NCBI RefSeq assembly: GCF_001467615.1
Contig: NZ_LNYA01000032.1
Location: 140,329-204,328 of the forward strand
Direction of reading: 5' to 3'
Origin: Legionella erythra
GTDB taxonomy: Bacteria > Pseudomonadota > Gammaproteobacteria > Legionellales > Legionellaceae
Length of the DNA stretch: 64,000 bases
The notes beneath the pieces are model-generated. The model did no database searches. It had not been told where the DNA came from and was given only the letters and a program-made list of their open reading frames with translations. Numbering within the stretch: the stretch's first letter is position 1; each line of letters starts with the position of its first letter. Both the position numbers and the translations under genes were made by a program. This document shows, in pieces, positions 52,417-61,584 of the stretch.

Positions 52417-52488
52417 ATTGCCCTCTCCCCAAACCCTCTCCCGCGACAGGCATCATCATACTAGCAAAGCTCCATCGCGGAGAGGGGG
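52417..52488. repeat. CCCTCTCC/GGAGAGGG repeat element, diverged copy
   Basis: CCCTCTCCCCAAACCCTCTC is followed, after about 30 unrelated bases, by CGCGGAGAGGGGGC, so the arms can pair. The sequence is the reverse complement type of the hairpin in the 8-206 repeat, with extra bases inserted in the loop. Confidence 0.65.
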
Positions 52489-52578
52489 CAGATCGAAGTG
52501 AAATTGAAAAATCTGTGCTCAATTCAAGATTAAATCTTGTTTAAAAAAACTTCAGGGACGTTGCCTAATCCAGGGAGG

Positions 52579-53880
52579 TTATTTTTTAGTTTTATACTCC
52601 TCATCCAGATGACGCAGAAAGGCCAGCTTTTCTGCAATTTTGATTTCAAGGCCGCGAGGGACTGGCTGATACCAGCCAGGCGCCTTCATCCCCTCCGGAA
52701 AATAGTTTTCGCCCGCAGCGTAAGCATGAGGCTCATCATGAGCATAACGGTAATCATGGCCATGCCCTATTTTTTTCATGAGCTTAGTCGGCGCGTTACG
52801 TAAATGCAGCGGCACTTCTCGTGATTTATCCTGTTTTACAAATTCCCATGCGCGATTAAAAGCCTTATACCCTGCATTACTTTTAGCAGCCACAGCCAGG
52901 TAGATAACCGCTTGGGCCAAAGCCAATTCGCCTTCCGGCGAACCTAAACGCTCATACGTTTCCGCGGCGTCATTGGCAATCTGCATGGCTTTAGGATCCG
53001 CCAAGCCGATGTCTTCCCAGGCCATACGCACGATACGGCGGGAAAGATAATAGGGATCCACACCGCCATCCAGCATGCGGGCCAGCCAATAGAGAGCCGC
53101 ATCCGGGTTGGAACCACGTACCGATTTATGCAAGGCTGAGATCTGATCATAAAAATAATCACCCCCTTTATCAAACCGCCGCAGCGAGGAGGCCAGCGCA
53201 TGATGTAAAAAATCAAGCGTGATCGGATGCTCTTTTTTAGCGTGAGCCGCAGTAGCTGCCTGCTCAACCAAATTCAATAAACGCCTGGCATCGCCATCAG
53301 CCATGGCAATAAGCTGCTCGCTGGCTTGTTCATCGAATTGCACAGGGGACAGCATGGCTTGTGCGCGCTGCAGTAATTGCGATAACTCGTCATCACTTAA
53401 TGATTTAAGCACATAAACCTGAGCCCGGGATAACAGGGCTCTGTTGACTTCAAAGGATGGATTTTCGGTGGTCGCGCCAATAAAGGTGATGAGGCCGGAT
53501 TCTGTAAATGGCAACAGCGCATCCTGCTGCGATTTATTAAAGCGATGAATTTCATCAATAAACAAGACGGTTTGTCGCCCTTGCATCAGAAAGGTTTTCG
53601 CTTCCTCTACGGCAGTGCGAATGTCTTTTACACCAGAAAACACTGCGGATAAAGCAATCCATTCGCAATCAAAGGCTTTGGCACTGAGTTTAGCCAACGT
53701 GGTTTTGCCAACGCCCGGCGGACCCCAAAGAATCATGGAATGCGGCTTACCGGTTTCAAAAGCCAGCCTTAAGGGTTTACCAGGTCCCAGCAGATGCGAC
53801 TGACCGATGACTTCATCCCAATGCTCAGGGCGCAGACGCTCCGCCAGCGGGGCATGGGGTTGGTCATTAAACAGGTTCAT
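52579..53880 (-). CDS. rarA: Replication-associated recombination protein A (AAA+ ATPase)
   Basis: A 433-residue RarA/MgsA protein acting at stalled replication forks. [20 protein letters not shown] opens it, Walker A is [13 protein letters not shown], Walker B is [18 protein letters not shown], and [18 protein letters not shown] is sensor 1 and the Arg finger region. The C-terminal tetramerisation part is complete. It overlaps lolA by four bases. Confidence 0.96.
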   Translation of the reverse strand: MNLFNDQPHAPLAERLRPEHWDEVIGQSHLLGPGKPLRLAFETGKPHSMILWGPPGVGKTTLAKLSAKAFDCEWIALSAVFSGVKDIRTAVEEAKTFLMQGRQTVLFIDEIHRFNKSQQDALLPFTESGLITFIGATTENPSFEVNRALLSRAQVYVLKSLSDDELSQLLQRAQAMLSPVQFDEQASEQLIAMADGDARRLLNLVEQAATAAHAKKEHPITLDFLHHALASSLRRFDKGGDYFYDQISALHKSVRGSNPDAALYWLARMLDGGVDPYYLSRRIVRMAWEDIGLADPKAMQIANDAAETYERLGSPEGELALAQAVIYLAVAAKSNAGYKAFNRAWEFVKQDKSREVPLHLRNAPTKLMKKIGHGHDYRYAHDEPHAYAAGENYFPEGMKAPGWYQPVPRGLEIKIAEKLAFLRHLDEEYKTKK

Positions 53881-54485
53881 TGCTGCACCACATCCACTCC
53901 TTTAGGCGGCTTAAACTGAAATAAACGGCCAGCCAGTTTAGGATTAGATTTAATATTGGTCAATTTAACCACCGTGTGTTGACCGAGCTGATCAAACAAT
54001 TCAATACCGATTAACATGTCCTTATTAAAAAGGAGTTTCACCTGCTGAAAATTTTCCTTAGGCGATTTGGCATGCAGATCATAGAGTTGGTTCTTCCCCT
54101 GGTTCGACACAGTGACATTGAAATCACGGGTCACGGTATCATCATACCCGCTTAAAAACAAAGCCGCCGTTCCCCCTAACCCCTTTTCCTGCTTTTTAAC
54201 GGTGACCTGCTCAAGCTCCACGTCATACACCCAGAGCTTCTTGCTATCAGCCACCACAAGTTGCTCCATCGGGCTTTTAGTCTGCCAGCGAAAACGCCCC
54301 GGGCGCTCAAGCGCCATGGTGCCCTGCGAATTGGATACCTCACGCTTTTTCGCTTTAACCACCTGACTGAAGTTGGCCGTCATGCTCCGGATATTATTCA
54401 GTTTAACTTGCAGCTCTTCAGCTACAGGTTCACTGTAAGCGGTGCTGAATGCCAGCAATAAAACGGAGAAAAGCAGTTTTTTCAT
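53877..54485 (-). CDS. lolA: Outer-membrane lipoprotein carrier protein LolA
   Basis: A 202-residue periplasmic chaperone moving lipoproteins from LolCDE to LolB. The signal peptide is MKKLLFSVLLLAFSTAYS. MTANFSQVVKAKKREVSNSQ, GRFRWQTKSPMEQLVVADSK and LWVYDVELEQVTVKKQ are family signatures. It lies four bases after ftsK, a conserved ftsK-lolA-rarA order. Confidence 0.95.
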   Translation of the reverse strand: MKKLLFSVLLLAFSTAYSEPVAEELQVKLNNIRSMTANFSQVVKAKKREVSNSQGTMALERPGRFRWQTKSPMEQLVVADSKKLWVYDVELEQVTVKKQEKGLGGTAALFLSGYDDTVTRDFNVTVSNQGKNQLYDLHAKSPKENFQQVKLLFNKDMLIGIELFDQLGQHTVVKLTNIKSNPKLAGRLFQFKPPKGVDVVQQ

Positions 54486-54488
54486 GTG

Positions 54489-56903
54489 TTATTCCTCATT
54501 AACCGTTGCGACCAGCACATCCCGATACCCGCCTTCCAGAGGCCCGACAATGCCGGTACGTTCCATCTCTTCTATTAAACGGGCAGCACGGTTATAACCG
54601 ATTTTTAACCGCCGCTGGACGGACGAGATACTTGCCTTGCGGGTTTGCAGTACAAATTCCACCGCTTGATCGTATAAAGGATCGGCGTCTTCCGTGTCCT
54701 GGCTTTCTTCACCAAAGCCCCCATTGCCGCCACCCTCACCGTCGCCGCTGAACTGGGTAATCTCATCGATATATTCCGGTTCGCCGCGGGCACGCCAATC
54801 ATCAGCCACCCGATGAACTTCCTTGTCATCCACAAAAGCCCCATGCACACGCAAGGGCGCGCCGCTGCCGGGCGCCAGATAAAGCATATCCCCATGACCA
54901 AGCAGTTGTTCAGCACCCTGTTGATCAAGGATAGTACGGGAATCAATTTTTGACGACACCTGGAATGACATGCGGGTCGGGATATTGGATTTGATTAATC
55001 CAGTCAGCACATCCACCGATGGCCGCTGCGTGGCTAAAATCAAATGGATACCCGCGGCACGCGCTTTCTGGGCGATACGGGCAATGAGCTGTTCCACTTT
55101 TTTACCCACAACCATCATCATGTCGGCTAGCTCATCAATGATTACCACAACATAAGGCAGGGCTTGCAAGTCAGGGGCACACTCATCCATTGAAGAAACC
55201 GGCTTCCACAGCGGATCTTTTAACGGTTCGCCCTTAGCCTGGGCTTCGGTAATCTTGGTATTAAAACCGGCAAGGTTACGCACCCCCATCGCGGCCATCA
55301 GGCGATAGCGTCTTTCCATTTCCCCCACACACCAGCGCAAGGCGCTGGCGGCTTCTTTCATATCCGTGACCACCGGGGTGAGTAAATGCGGGATGCCGTC
55401 ATAAACAGACAGTTCGAGCATTTTGGGATCCACCATGATGAGGCGCACCTGATCCGGTGTCGCCTTAAACAACAGGCTTAAAATCATGGCGTTAATCCCT
55501 ACTGATTTACCGGAGCCTGTGGTTCCCGCGACGAGCAGATGGGGCATTTTGGCTAAATCAACCACCATGGGATGACCTGCGATATCGACACCCAGGGCCA
55601 GAATGAGGGGCGAACTGGCCTGCTGGTACACATCGGAACACAAAACCTCCGACAAACGGACAGTCTGACGGTGCTGGTTCGGTAATTCAAGACCCACGAC
55701 TGTTTTGCCAGGAATAACCTCCACCACCCGAACACTGGTCACAGACAGGGAGCGCGCCAGATCTTTTGCCAGTGAAGACAGGCGGCTTACTTTGATGCCG
55801 GCAGCCAGCTGCAGTTCAAACCGGGTGACAACCGGCCCGGGATGAACCGCGACCACGTCAGCCTGAATACCAAAATCCAGCAGATGCTGTTCGACATCGC
55901 GCGACAGGGTTTCCAGTTGCTCATGCGTGTAGCCGCCCAAAGCTTTGCCGGGTTGCCCTTTATCAAGAAGATTAATCGAAGGCAAATTGCCTAATACCGG
56001 AACAATCGGTTTGTGGGCTCGGGGCGTTTCCCGCGGCTCCTTCACGGTGTCCTTTTCCAAGGCTTTAGCTGGTGGCGCGGTTATTTCCAGCGGAGGAAAC
56101 ACCGGCACAGTTGGCGTCGGCGCCGCCGCCAGGGAAGGCCCTTTCAGCATAGGCAACTCTGCCTTCTCCTTTTTTATCAGCGGCGGTTTGCGTTCCCTGG
56201 ATACCGCCACCGGTTCCTTATGCTCTGCAAACTGGGCAAACCGTGCTTTGGCGAAGGCCGTCAATTGCTGCACCCCTCTAAAAAGCTTTTGCGATAAGCG
56301 CAGCGTATAAAAACCAATAAATTCAGTAGCCCGCACCCAGGACAACCCCGTCAGCCAGGTTACGCCGACTAATAAAATGGCCAAAAGCAGCAATGCAGCA
56401 CCTTGCGGGTTAAGTGCATAGTCAAAACCACCGGCAACCAAATTGCCAAGCCACCCGCCTGCACTGTGGCCAAACGTCTTATCAACGGAGGATTCAAGGC
56501 TCAACAAACTGCAGCCGCCTATCATTAAAAACAGGAAACCGCTCGCGCGAAGCATCAGGGCCGGTTTATTGACTGTGCGCAAAGCCCGGTGATCCTGAAG
56601 AATCACCCAGGCGACGTAAGCCACACACAAAGGCAGCAGGTAGGCAAAATACCCAAACATCCAGTAGAGGGCATCTGCCACATAAGCGCCAACCTGGCCG
56701 CCCGCATTATGAACCACATCACTGCGTTTGGTCACATGAAACCAGCTGGGATCAGAAAAGCTGTAGGTATTCAGTGATAATAAAACGAATAATGCACAGG
56801 TTAAAATCAGAATGAAACTGCCTTCGCTTAATCGTCGTATCAAAAAAGTCGGCAGGATCTTTTTCGAGTTATCGACCTTTGTACTTGCGTCTTGTTTTGC
56901 CAT
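54489..56903 (-). CDS. ftsK: DNA translocase FtsK
   Basis: An 804-residue septal DNA pump. Four or five N-terminal transmembrane helices (about 30-190) anchor it, followed by a fairly short Pro/Ala/Lys linker (about 235-310). The motor has Walker [20 protein letters not shown] (about 461) and Walker [17 protein letters not shown]. The gamma winged-helix at the C terminus ([20 protein letters not shown]) reads KOPS sites and activates XerD at dif. Confidence 0.96.
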   Translation of the reverse strand: MAKQDASTKVDNSKKILPTFLIRRLSEGSFILILTCALFVLLSLNTYSFSDPSWFHVTKRSDVVHNAGGQVGAYVADALYWMFGYFAYLLPLCVAYVAWVILQDHRALRTVNKPALMLRASGFLFLMIGGCSLLSLESSVDKTFGHSAGGWLGNLVAGGFDYALNPQGAALLLLAILLVGVTWLTGLSWVRATEFIGFYTLRLSQKLFRGVQQLTAFAKARFAQFAEHKEPVAVSRERKPPLIKKEKAELPMLKGPSLAAAPTPTVPVFPPLEITAPPAKALEKDTVKEPRETPRAHKPIVPVLGNLPSINLLDKGQPGKALGGYTHEQLETLSRDVEQHLLDFGIQADVVAVHPGPVVTRFELQLAAGIKVSRLSSLAKDLARSLSVTSVRVVEVIPGKTVVGLELPNQHRQTVRLSEVLCSDVYQQASSPLILALGVDIAGHPMVVDLAKMPHLLVAGTTGSGKSVGINAMILSLLFKATPDQVRLIMVDPKMLELSVYDGIPHLLTPVVTDMKEAASALRWCVGEMERRYRLMAAMGVRNLAGFNTKITEAQAKGEPLKDPLWKPVSSMDECAPDLQALPYVVVIIDELADMMMVVGKKVEQLIARIAQKARAAGIHLILATQRPSVDVLTGLIKSNIPTRMSFQVSSKIDSRTILDQQGAEQLLGHGDMLYLAPGSGAPLRVHGAFVDDKEVHRVADDWRARGEPEYIDEITQFSGDGEGGGNGGFGEESQDTEDADPLYDQAVEFVLQTRKASISSVQRRLKIGYNRAARLIEEMERTGIVGPLEGGYRDVLVATVNEE

Positions 56904-56954
56904 AGCTATTTTAAAATCAGTTGTTTTGTCATACTATTTTGCATCTTAACATAA

Positions 56955-57932
<978 letters not shown>

Positions 57933-57943
57933 TCATTGCGCCT

Positions 57944-58624
57944 TTGACCTTCCTCATCGGTGACGATTTTGTTTTCCCCAATCCAAATCAGAGCGATGAG
58001 GAAGGCCTTCTTGCCGTAGGCGGAGACCTTTCGCCAACCCATCTCCTGGAAGCCTACAGTCAGGGCATTTTCCCCTGGTATCAGGCGGGCTCACCCATCC
58101 TGTGGTGGTCACCACCACAACGCCTGCTGCTGAAACCGGATCAGTTCAAGGCCTCGCGCAGTCTCAAAAAGGCCCTGCAAGGTCCCCATGTTTTTCGCAT
58201 GGATACTCACTTTGCCGAAATCATTAAAGCCTGTGCCACCTGCGAGGGACGCGGCGACAACCACACCTGGATAACGCCCGAGATGCAGGAAGCGTACATC
58301 GAGCTCCATCATTTGGGCTACGCGCACTCCTTTGAAATCTGGTCGGAAACGAATGAATTGTGCGGCGGCCTTTATGGATTAAACCTGGGACGCGCCTTTT
58401 TTGGAGAATCCATGTTTCATTATCAGCGCGATGCGTCGAAAATGGCAATGTATTACCTCTGCAAGACCTTGACCGAGTGGCAATTCGATTTTATTGACTG
58501 CCAATTACCTACTGCCCATCTGATGAGTCTTGGTGCTATGATTGTCGAAAGGCCGCAATTTTTGCGGCTTCTGAAGCAAAGCCTGACTTACCCAACACGC
58601 AAGGGATCGTGGCAGCCGCATTGA
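57944..58624 (+). CDS. aat: Leucyl/phenylalanyl-tRNA-protein transferase
   Basis: A 226-residue enzyme that adds Leu or Phe to proteins with N-terminal Arg or Lys, marking them for ClpAP. GLLAVGGDLSPTHLLEAYSQ, GIFPWYQAGSPILWWSPPQR and GGLYGLNLGRAFFGESMFHY are diagnostic. There is no ATG at the expected place. TTG at 57944 gives TFLIGDDFVFPNP, but the ribosome site GGGAG is about 16 bases away; an in-frame ATT at 57935 is better spaced. Confidence 0.94.
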   Translation: MTFLIGDDFVFPNPNQSDEEGLLAVGGDLSPTHLLEAYSQGIFPWYQAGSPILWWSPPQRLLLKPDQFKASRSLKKALQGPHVFRMDTHFAEIIKACATCEGRGDNHTWITPEMQEAYIELHHLGYAHSFEIWSETNELCGGLYGLNLGRAFFGESMFHYQRDASKMAMYYLCKTLTEWQFDFIDCQLPTAHLMSLGAMIVERPQFLRLLKQSLTYPTRKGSWQPH

Positions 58625-58693
58625 GTTTATTGCCTTAATGGATAATTTAGTGCATCATTTGTGCCTTATTCTCGTTCCATTTTTGTGAGAGCT

Positions 58694-58915
58694 ATGGCAA
58701 AAGAAGATCATATTGAAATGCTGGGTACTGTTATTGATACCTTACCCAACACCATGTTTCGAGTCGAACTGGAAAATGGCCACATTGTAACGGCCCATAT
58801 TTCTGGCCGCATGCGTAAAAATTATATTCGTATCCTCACCGGCGACAAAGTCAAAGTCGAATTAACGCCTTATGACCTGAGCAAGGGCCGTATTATTTTC
58901 CGCGACAAGAATTAG
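58694..58915 (+). CDS. infA: Translation initiation factor IF-1
   Basis: A 73-residue S1/OB-fold protein binding the 30S A site. [20 protein letters not shown] and [20 protein letters not shown] are nearly invariant. The ATG at 58694 is the family start. The aat-infA order is common in proteobacteria. Confidence 0.97.
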   Translation: MAKEDHIEMLGTVIDTLPNTMFRVELENGHIVTAHISGRMRKNYIRILTGDKVKVELTPYDLSKGRIIFRDKN

Positions 58916-58988
58916 AGCTTCTTGAGGTCATTCCCGCCCAAGACCATTTCATTTTCTTACTCCTCTCAGTGGCCCGGCATCCATTGCT

Positions 58989-59167
58989 GGATACCGCGAC
59001 CAAGTCGCGGTAAATAGAACGTTTTGCCAAGCCGCAGGAGCAGAGCGCGCCAGCCGCAGGAGCAGAGTGTGCCAGCCGCAGGAGCAGAGTGTGCCAGCCG
59101 CAGGAGCAGAGCGTACCAGGCCGCAGAAATCTCCATTCCGACCTGCCGCGGCTTGTCCGCGGCATCC
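58989..59167. repeat. Inverted pair of REP-like palindromes flanking four 22-bp tandem repeats
   Basis: GGATACCGCGACCAAGTCGC plus GGTA (58989-59012) holds a perfect 8-bp stem with loop CAA. The reverse complement of 59144-59167 has the same plan, GGATGCCGCGGACAAGCCGC plus GGCA. Between them lie four 22-bp units (59030-59117) starting AGCCGCAGGAGCAGAG and ending in variable GYGYRCC. This resembles a BIME arrangement. The open frames across it code for low-complexity peptide and are not credible genes. Confidence 0.8.
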
Positions 59168-59170
59168 AGC

Positions 59171-60529
59171 TTACGCTCCTGCCACCATCATTTGGGATAC
59201 TAAAATTGACCCGCAGCGGGTAGCGATATTGGGATTGATATCCGTTCCTACTGCGGCAATATTCAAGAACATGTCTTTTAAATTACTGGCTATGGTGATT
59301 TCTTCTACTGGATGTTGAATTTCACCATCCTTCACCCAGAAACCAGTAGCCCCTCGGGAATAGTCGCCGGTTAAACCATTGACGCCCTGCCCCATCAGTT
59401 CGGTGACCAGCAGGCCCGTGCCCATGTGTTTGAGCAGCGACTGCAAATCACCGGCATTGGCATCCACCGTGAGATTATGCACCCCATCGCTGTTTGCGGT
59501 GGTCTTTAAACCTAAACGACGGGCGGAATAGCTGCCCAGCACGTATTGGCATACCCGCCCGTCTTCCACCAGCACATTGTCTCGGGTTGGCACCCCTTCG
59601 CCATCAAAGGCCGAGCTCCCCAAGGCACGCAATAATCGCGGTTGTTCATAAATCCTAAACCCCTGAGGGAACACCTGCTTACCAATGGAATCAAGTAAAA
59701 ATGAATTTTTACGGTACAAATTAGAACCGCTTATCGCACTGATGAAGCTCGAAATTAAGCCGCTGGACACTCTGGAAGAAAAAATCACCGGTAGTTTTTG
59801 GGTTTTGATTTTACGGGCACCCAGGCGCTTAACTGCACGCTCCACAGCGCTTTCGGCCAATTCTTTGGGGGATTTTAATTCACTGGCATGACGCGCGGTG
59901 GTGTAGTCATAGTCGCGCTGCATGCTCTCGCCTTCCCGGGAAATCAGGGAACAACTCAAGCTGTGGCGGGAACCGCGCATTATCCCTTCCCCGCCATGGG
60001 TATTGGCATAACCGTAACTGTAAGTGTAGGTACCCAAATTGACACCGTCAGAATTGGTAATGCGCTTATCAAGCCCCAAGGCGTGCGTTTCGCAGGCTAA
60101 TGCGCGCTCAATGGCTTCCACCGGGGTAATAACCCAGGGGTGATACAGATCCAGATCAGGGTGCTCTTTGGTCATTAACTCTTTGTCCGCGAGGCCAAAG
60201 CAGGGATCAGCGGCACTGACTTTAGCAATTTCACACGCGGCATTGACCATGGCATCCAATGCTTTCGGGGAGGTGTCCGTGCTGCTTGACGACCCCTTGC
60301 GATGCCCGAAATAAACAGTCAGGCTTACCCCTTTGTCCTCATTGAAGGAGACGGTTTCCACATCCTTCATGCGCACGTCAACGGAAAAGCCGCTGTCATG
60401 ATTCACTGAAACAGCCGCATCGCTTGCCCCCTTCGCTTTCGCCCGGGCCAGCACATCCTGCATTAATGCCTTTAAATTCTCGGTTGACTGTTCCTGTAAT
60501 CTTTTGTTATTTTGCGTTGATATTTCCAT
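59171..60529 (-). CDS. pmbA: Metalloprotease-related protein PmbA (TldE)
   Basis: A 452-residue partner of TldD. Together they degrade unfolded peptides and process some modified peptides; PmbA itself lacks the metal site. AFDGEGVPTRDNVLVEDGRV and GLLVTELMGQGVNGLTGDYS, ending in GATGFWVKDGEI, are the family marks. GGGGA precedes the ATG. No tldD is adjacent. Confidence 0.95.
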   Translation of the reverse strand: MEISTQNNKRLQEQSTENLKALMQDVLARAKAKGASDAAVSVNHDSGFSVDVRMKDVETVSFNEDKGVSLTVYFGHRKGSSSSTDTSPKALDAMVNAACEIAKVSAADPCFGLADKELMTKEHPDLDLYHPWVITPVEAIERALACETHALGLDKRITNSDGVNLGTYTYSYGYANTHGGEGIMRGSRHSLSCSLISREGESMQRDYDYTTARHASELKSPKELAESAVERAVKRLGARKIKTQKLPVIFSSRVSSGLISSFISAISGSNLYRKNSFLLDSIGKQVFPQGFRIYEQPRLLRALGSSAFDGEGVPTRDNVLVEDGRVCQYVLGSYSARRLGLKTTANSDGVHNLTVDANAGDLQSLLKHMGTGLLVTELMGQGVNGLTGDYSRGATGFWVKDGEIQHPVEEITIASNLKDMFLNIAAVGTDINPNIATRCGSILVSQMMVAGA

Positions 60530-60578
60530 TGGCAGTCCCCTTACTGCTGAAAGTTTGGTTCAAGGATACAAGTTTACT

Positions 60579-61361
60579 ATGCTCAAGAAAACCATTGCAC
60601 CCTTTAAATGGCTAACGCGAGCTTCAAAAACGGCATTTACCCTGCTCATGGTGGTTCTTGTCCTCAATTTTGCCGTGGCAGCCAGCAACTGGCAGGAGTT
60701 GTCCCCCGGGATTGAATATCAGGACATAGGCAGCGGCTACCTGACCCCCTGGTCCCATATTCATGCGTTTCGTATTCATCTCAATGACAACCGCCTGTCG
60801 CTGGTGATGGCGCGGGATTTATCGCAACAGTATGCGTCCGTGGATGAATTTGCCGCGTTCAGTCAGGCACCTCTGGCCATTAACGGTGGTTTTTTTGATG
60901 ACAATTACAATTCTTTAGGCCTTCGCATTAAAGATAAAAAGCAACTCAACCCGCTTAAACAAATCAGCTGGTGGGGTGTTTTTTACATTAAAAACAATCA
61001 CGCCTATTTAGCGAGCGCCCGCCAGTTTTATGCAAGTAACCAGATTGATTTTGCCGTACAAAGCGGCCCGCGCCTCTTGGTTAATGGTAAAATCCCGCCG
61101 CTTAAAGCCGGCCGGGCAGAACGCACAGCTTTGGGGATTACCCAGGATGGGCATGTGATCATCCTCGTCACCGATCATGCCGCCATGTCCACCACGGAGT
61201 TGGCGCAACTCATGAAAGCCCCGCCGCTCAACTGCCTCAATGCGCTGAATCTCGATGGCGGCAACTCCACGCAACTGTATGCGAAGCTGAAAAACTTTCA
61301 TTTGAATGTTCATGGTTTTTCCAATGTCAGCGATGCCATTATCGTCAAGACCCAAAAATAG
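60579..61361 (+). CDS. Phosphodiester glycosidase (NAGPA/DUF2233) family protein
   Basis: A 260-residue protein with an N-terminal membrane anchor or signal (TAFTLLMVVLVLNFAVAASN). The NAGPA fold motifs are APLAINGGFFDDNYNSLGL, VQSGPRLLVNG, RAERTALGIT and ALNLDGGNSTQLYAK. Family members cleave GlcNAc-1-phosphodiesters, and a bacterial envelope substrate is likely but unknown. The ATG at 60579 is preferred, since a longer frame would run into the divergent pmbA start. Confidence 0.88.
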   Translation: MLKKTIAPFKWLTRASKTAFTLLMVVLVLNFAVAASNWQELSPGIEYQDIGSGYLTPWSHIHAFRIHLNDNRLSLVMARDLSQQYASVDEFAAFSQAPLAINGGFFDDNYNSLGLRIKDKKQLNPLKQISWWGVFYIKNNHAYLASARQFYASNQIDFAVQSGPRLLVNGKIPPLKAGRAERTALGITQDGHVIILVTDHAAMSTTELAQLMKAPPLNCLNALNLDGGNSTQLYAKLKNFHLNVHGFSNVSDAIIVKTQK

Positions 61362-61433
61362 CTTGTGACTTCCTTGTTTTTCTGTCCACTCTAAGCATCG
61401 CTTACGCCTGGTTTTTTGGAAATTAACAACAAT

Positions 61434-61442
61434 TTATCCACA
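61434..61442 (+). promoter_or_regulatory. DnaA box upstream of nrdA
   Basis: TTATCCACA is a perfect match to the strong DnaA box. A weaker CTTTCCACA lies at 61456-61464. E. coli nrdAB is also controlled by DnaA boxes ahead of its promoter, so this probably links dNTP supply to replication timing. Confidence 0.65.
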
Positions 61443-61470
61443 GCTTATTCCCTTGCTTTCCACAAGAAAA

Positions 61471-61518
61471 ACACAACATATTGAGCTATAATTATAAGAT
61501 GCACACTAGATATTGGGT
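61471..61518 (+). promoter_or_regulatory. Paired NrdR boxes around the nrdA promoter
   Basis: ACACAACATATTGAGC (61471-61486) and ACACTAGATATTGGGT (61503-61518) both resemble the NrdR consensus acaCwAtATaTwGtgt. Their 32-bp offset is three helical turns, as NrdR pairs require. A perfect -10 hexamer TATAAT (61487-61492) lies between them, so bound NrdR would block it. Confidence 0.7.
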
Positions 61519-61584
61519 TGGTTTTACTTTACTATGAATAAAGCGTCAGAGAAAAATAACAAGAAAAATATCTCGGGAGAAACC

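Larger units (their letters stand above)
51862..52578. other. Gene-poor region with promoter, small ORF and decayed DUF559 DNA
   Basis: The first ~120 bases are AT-rich and hold the fleS promoter. Then come a possible 45-residue ORF at 52092, the DUF559 remnant at 52269-52406, a CCCTCTCC-type repeat at 52417-52488, and an AAGATTAAATCTT palindrome at about 52524-52540 that might follow the rarA transcript. No other gene is supported. Confidence 0.6.

Noticed and set aside
59030-59117. CRISPR array
   Set aside because: The 22-bp units touch each other with no spacers and no cas genes are near.
58893-59165. 90-codon minus-strand frame over the 22-bp repeats
   Set aside because: Low-complexity Cys/Gly/Leu peptide made by the repeat; no ribosome site.
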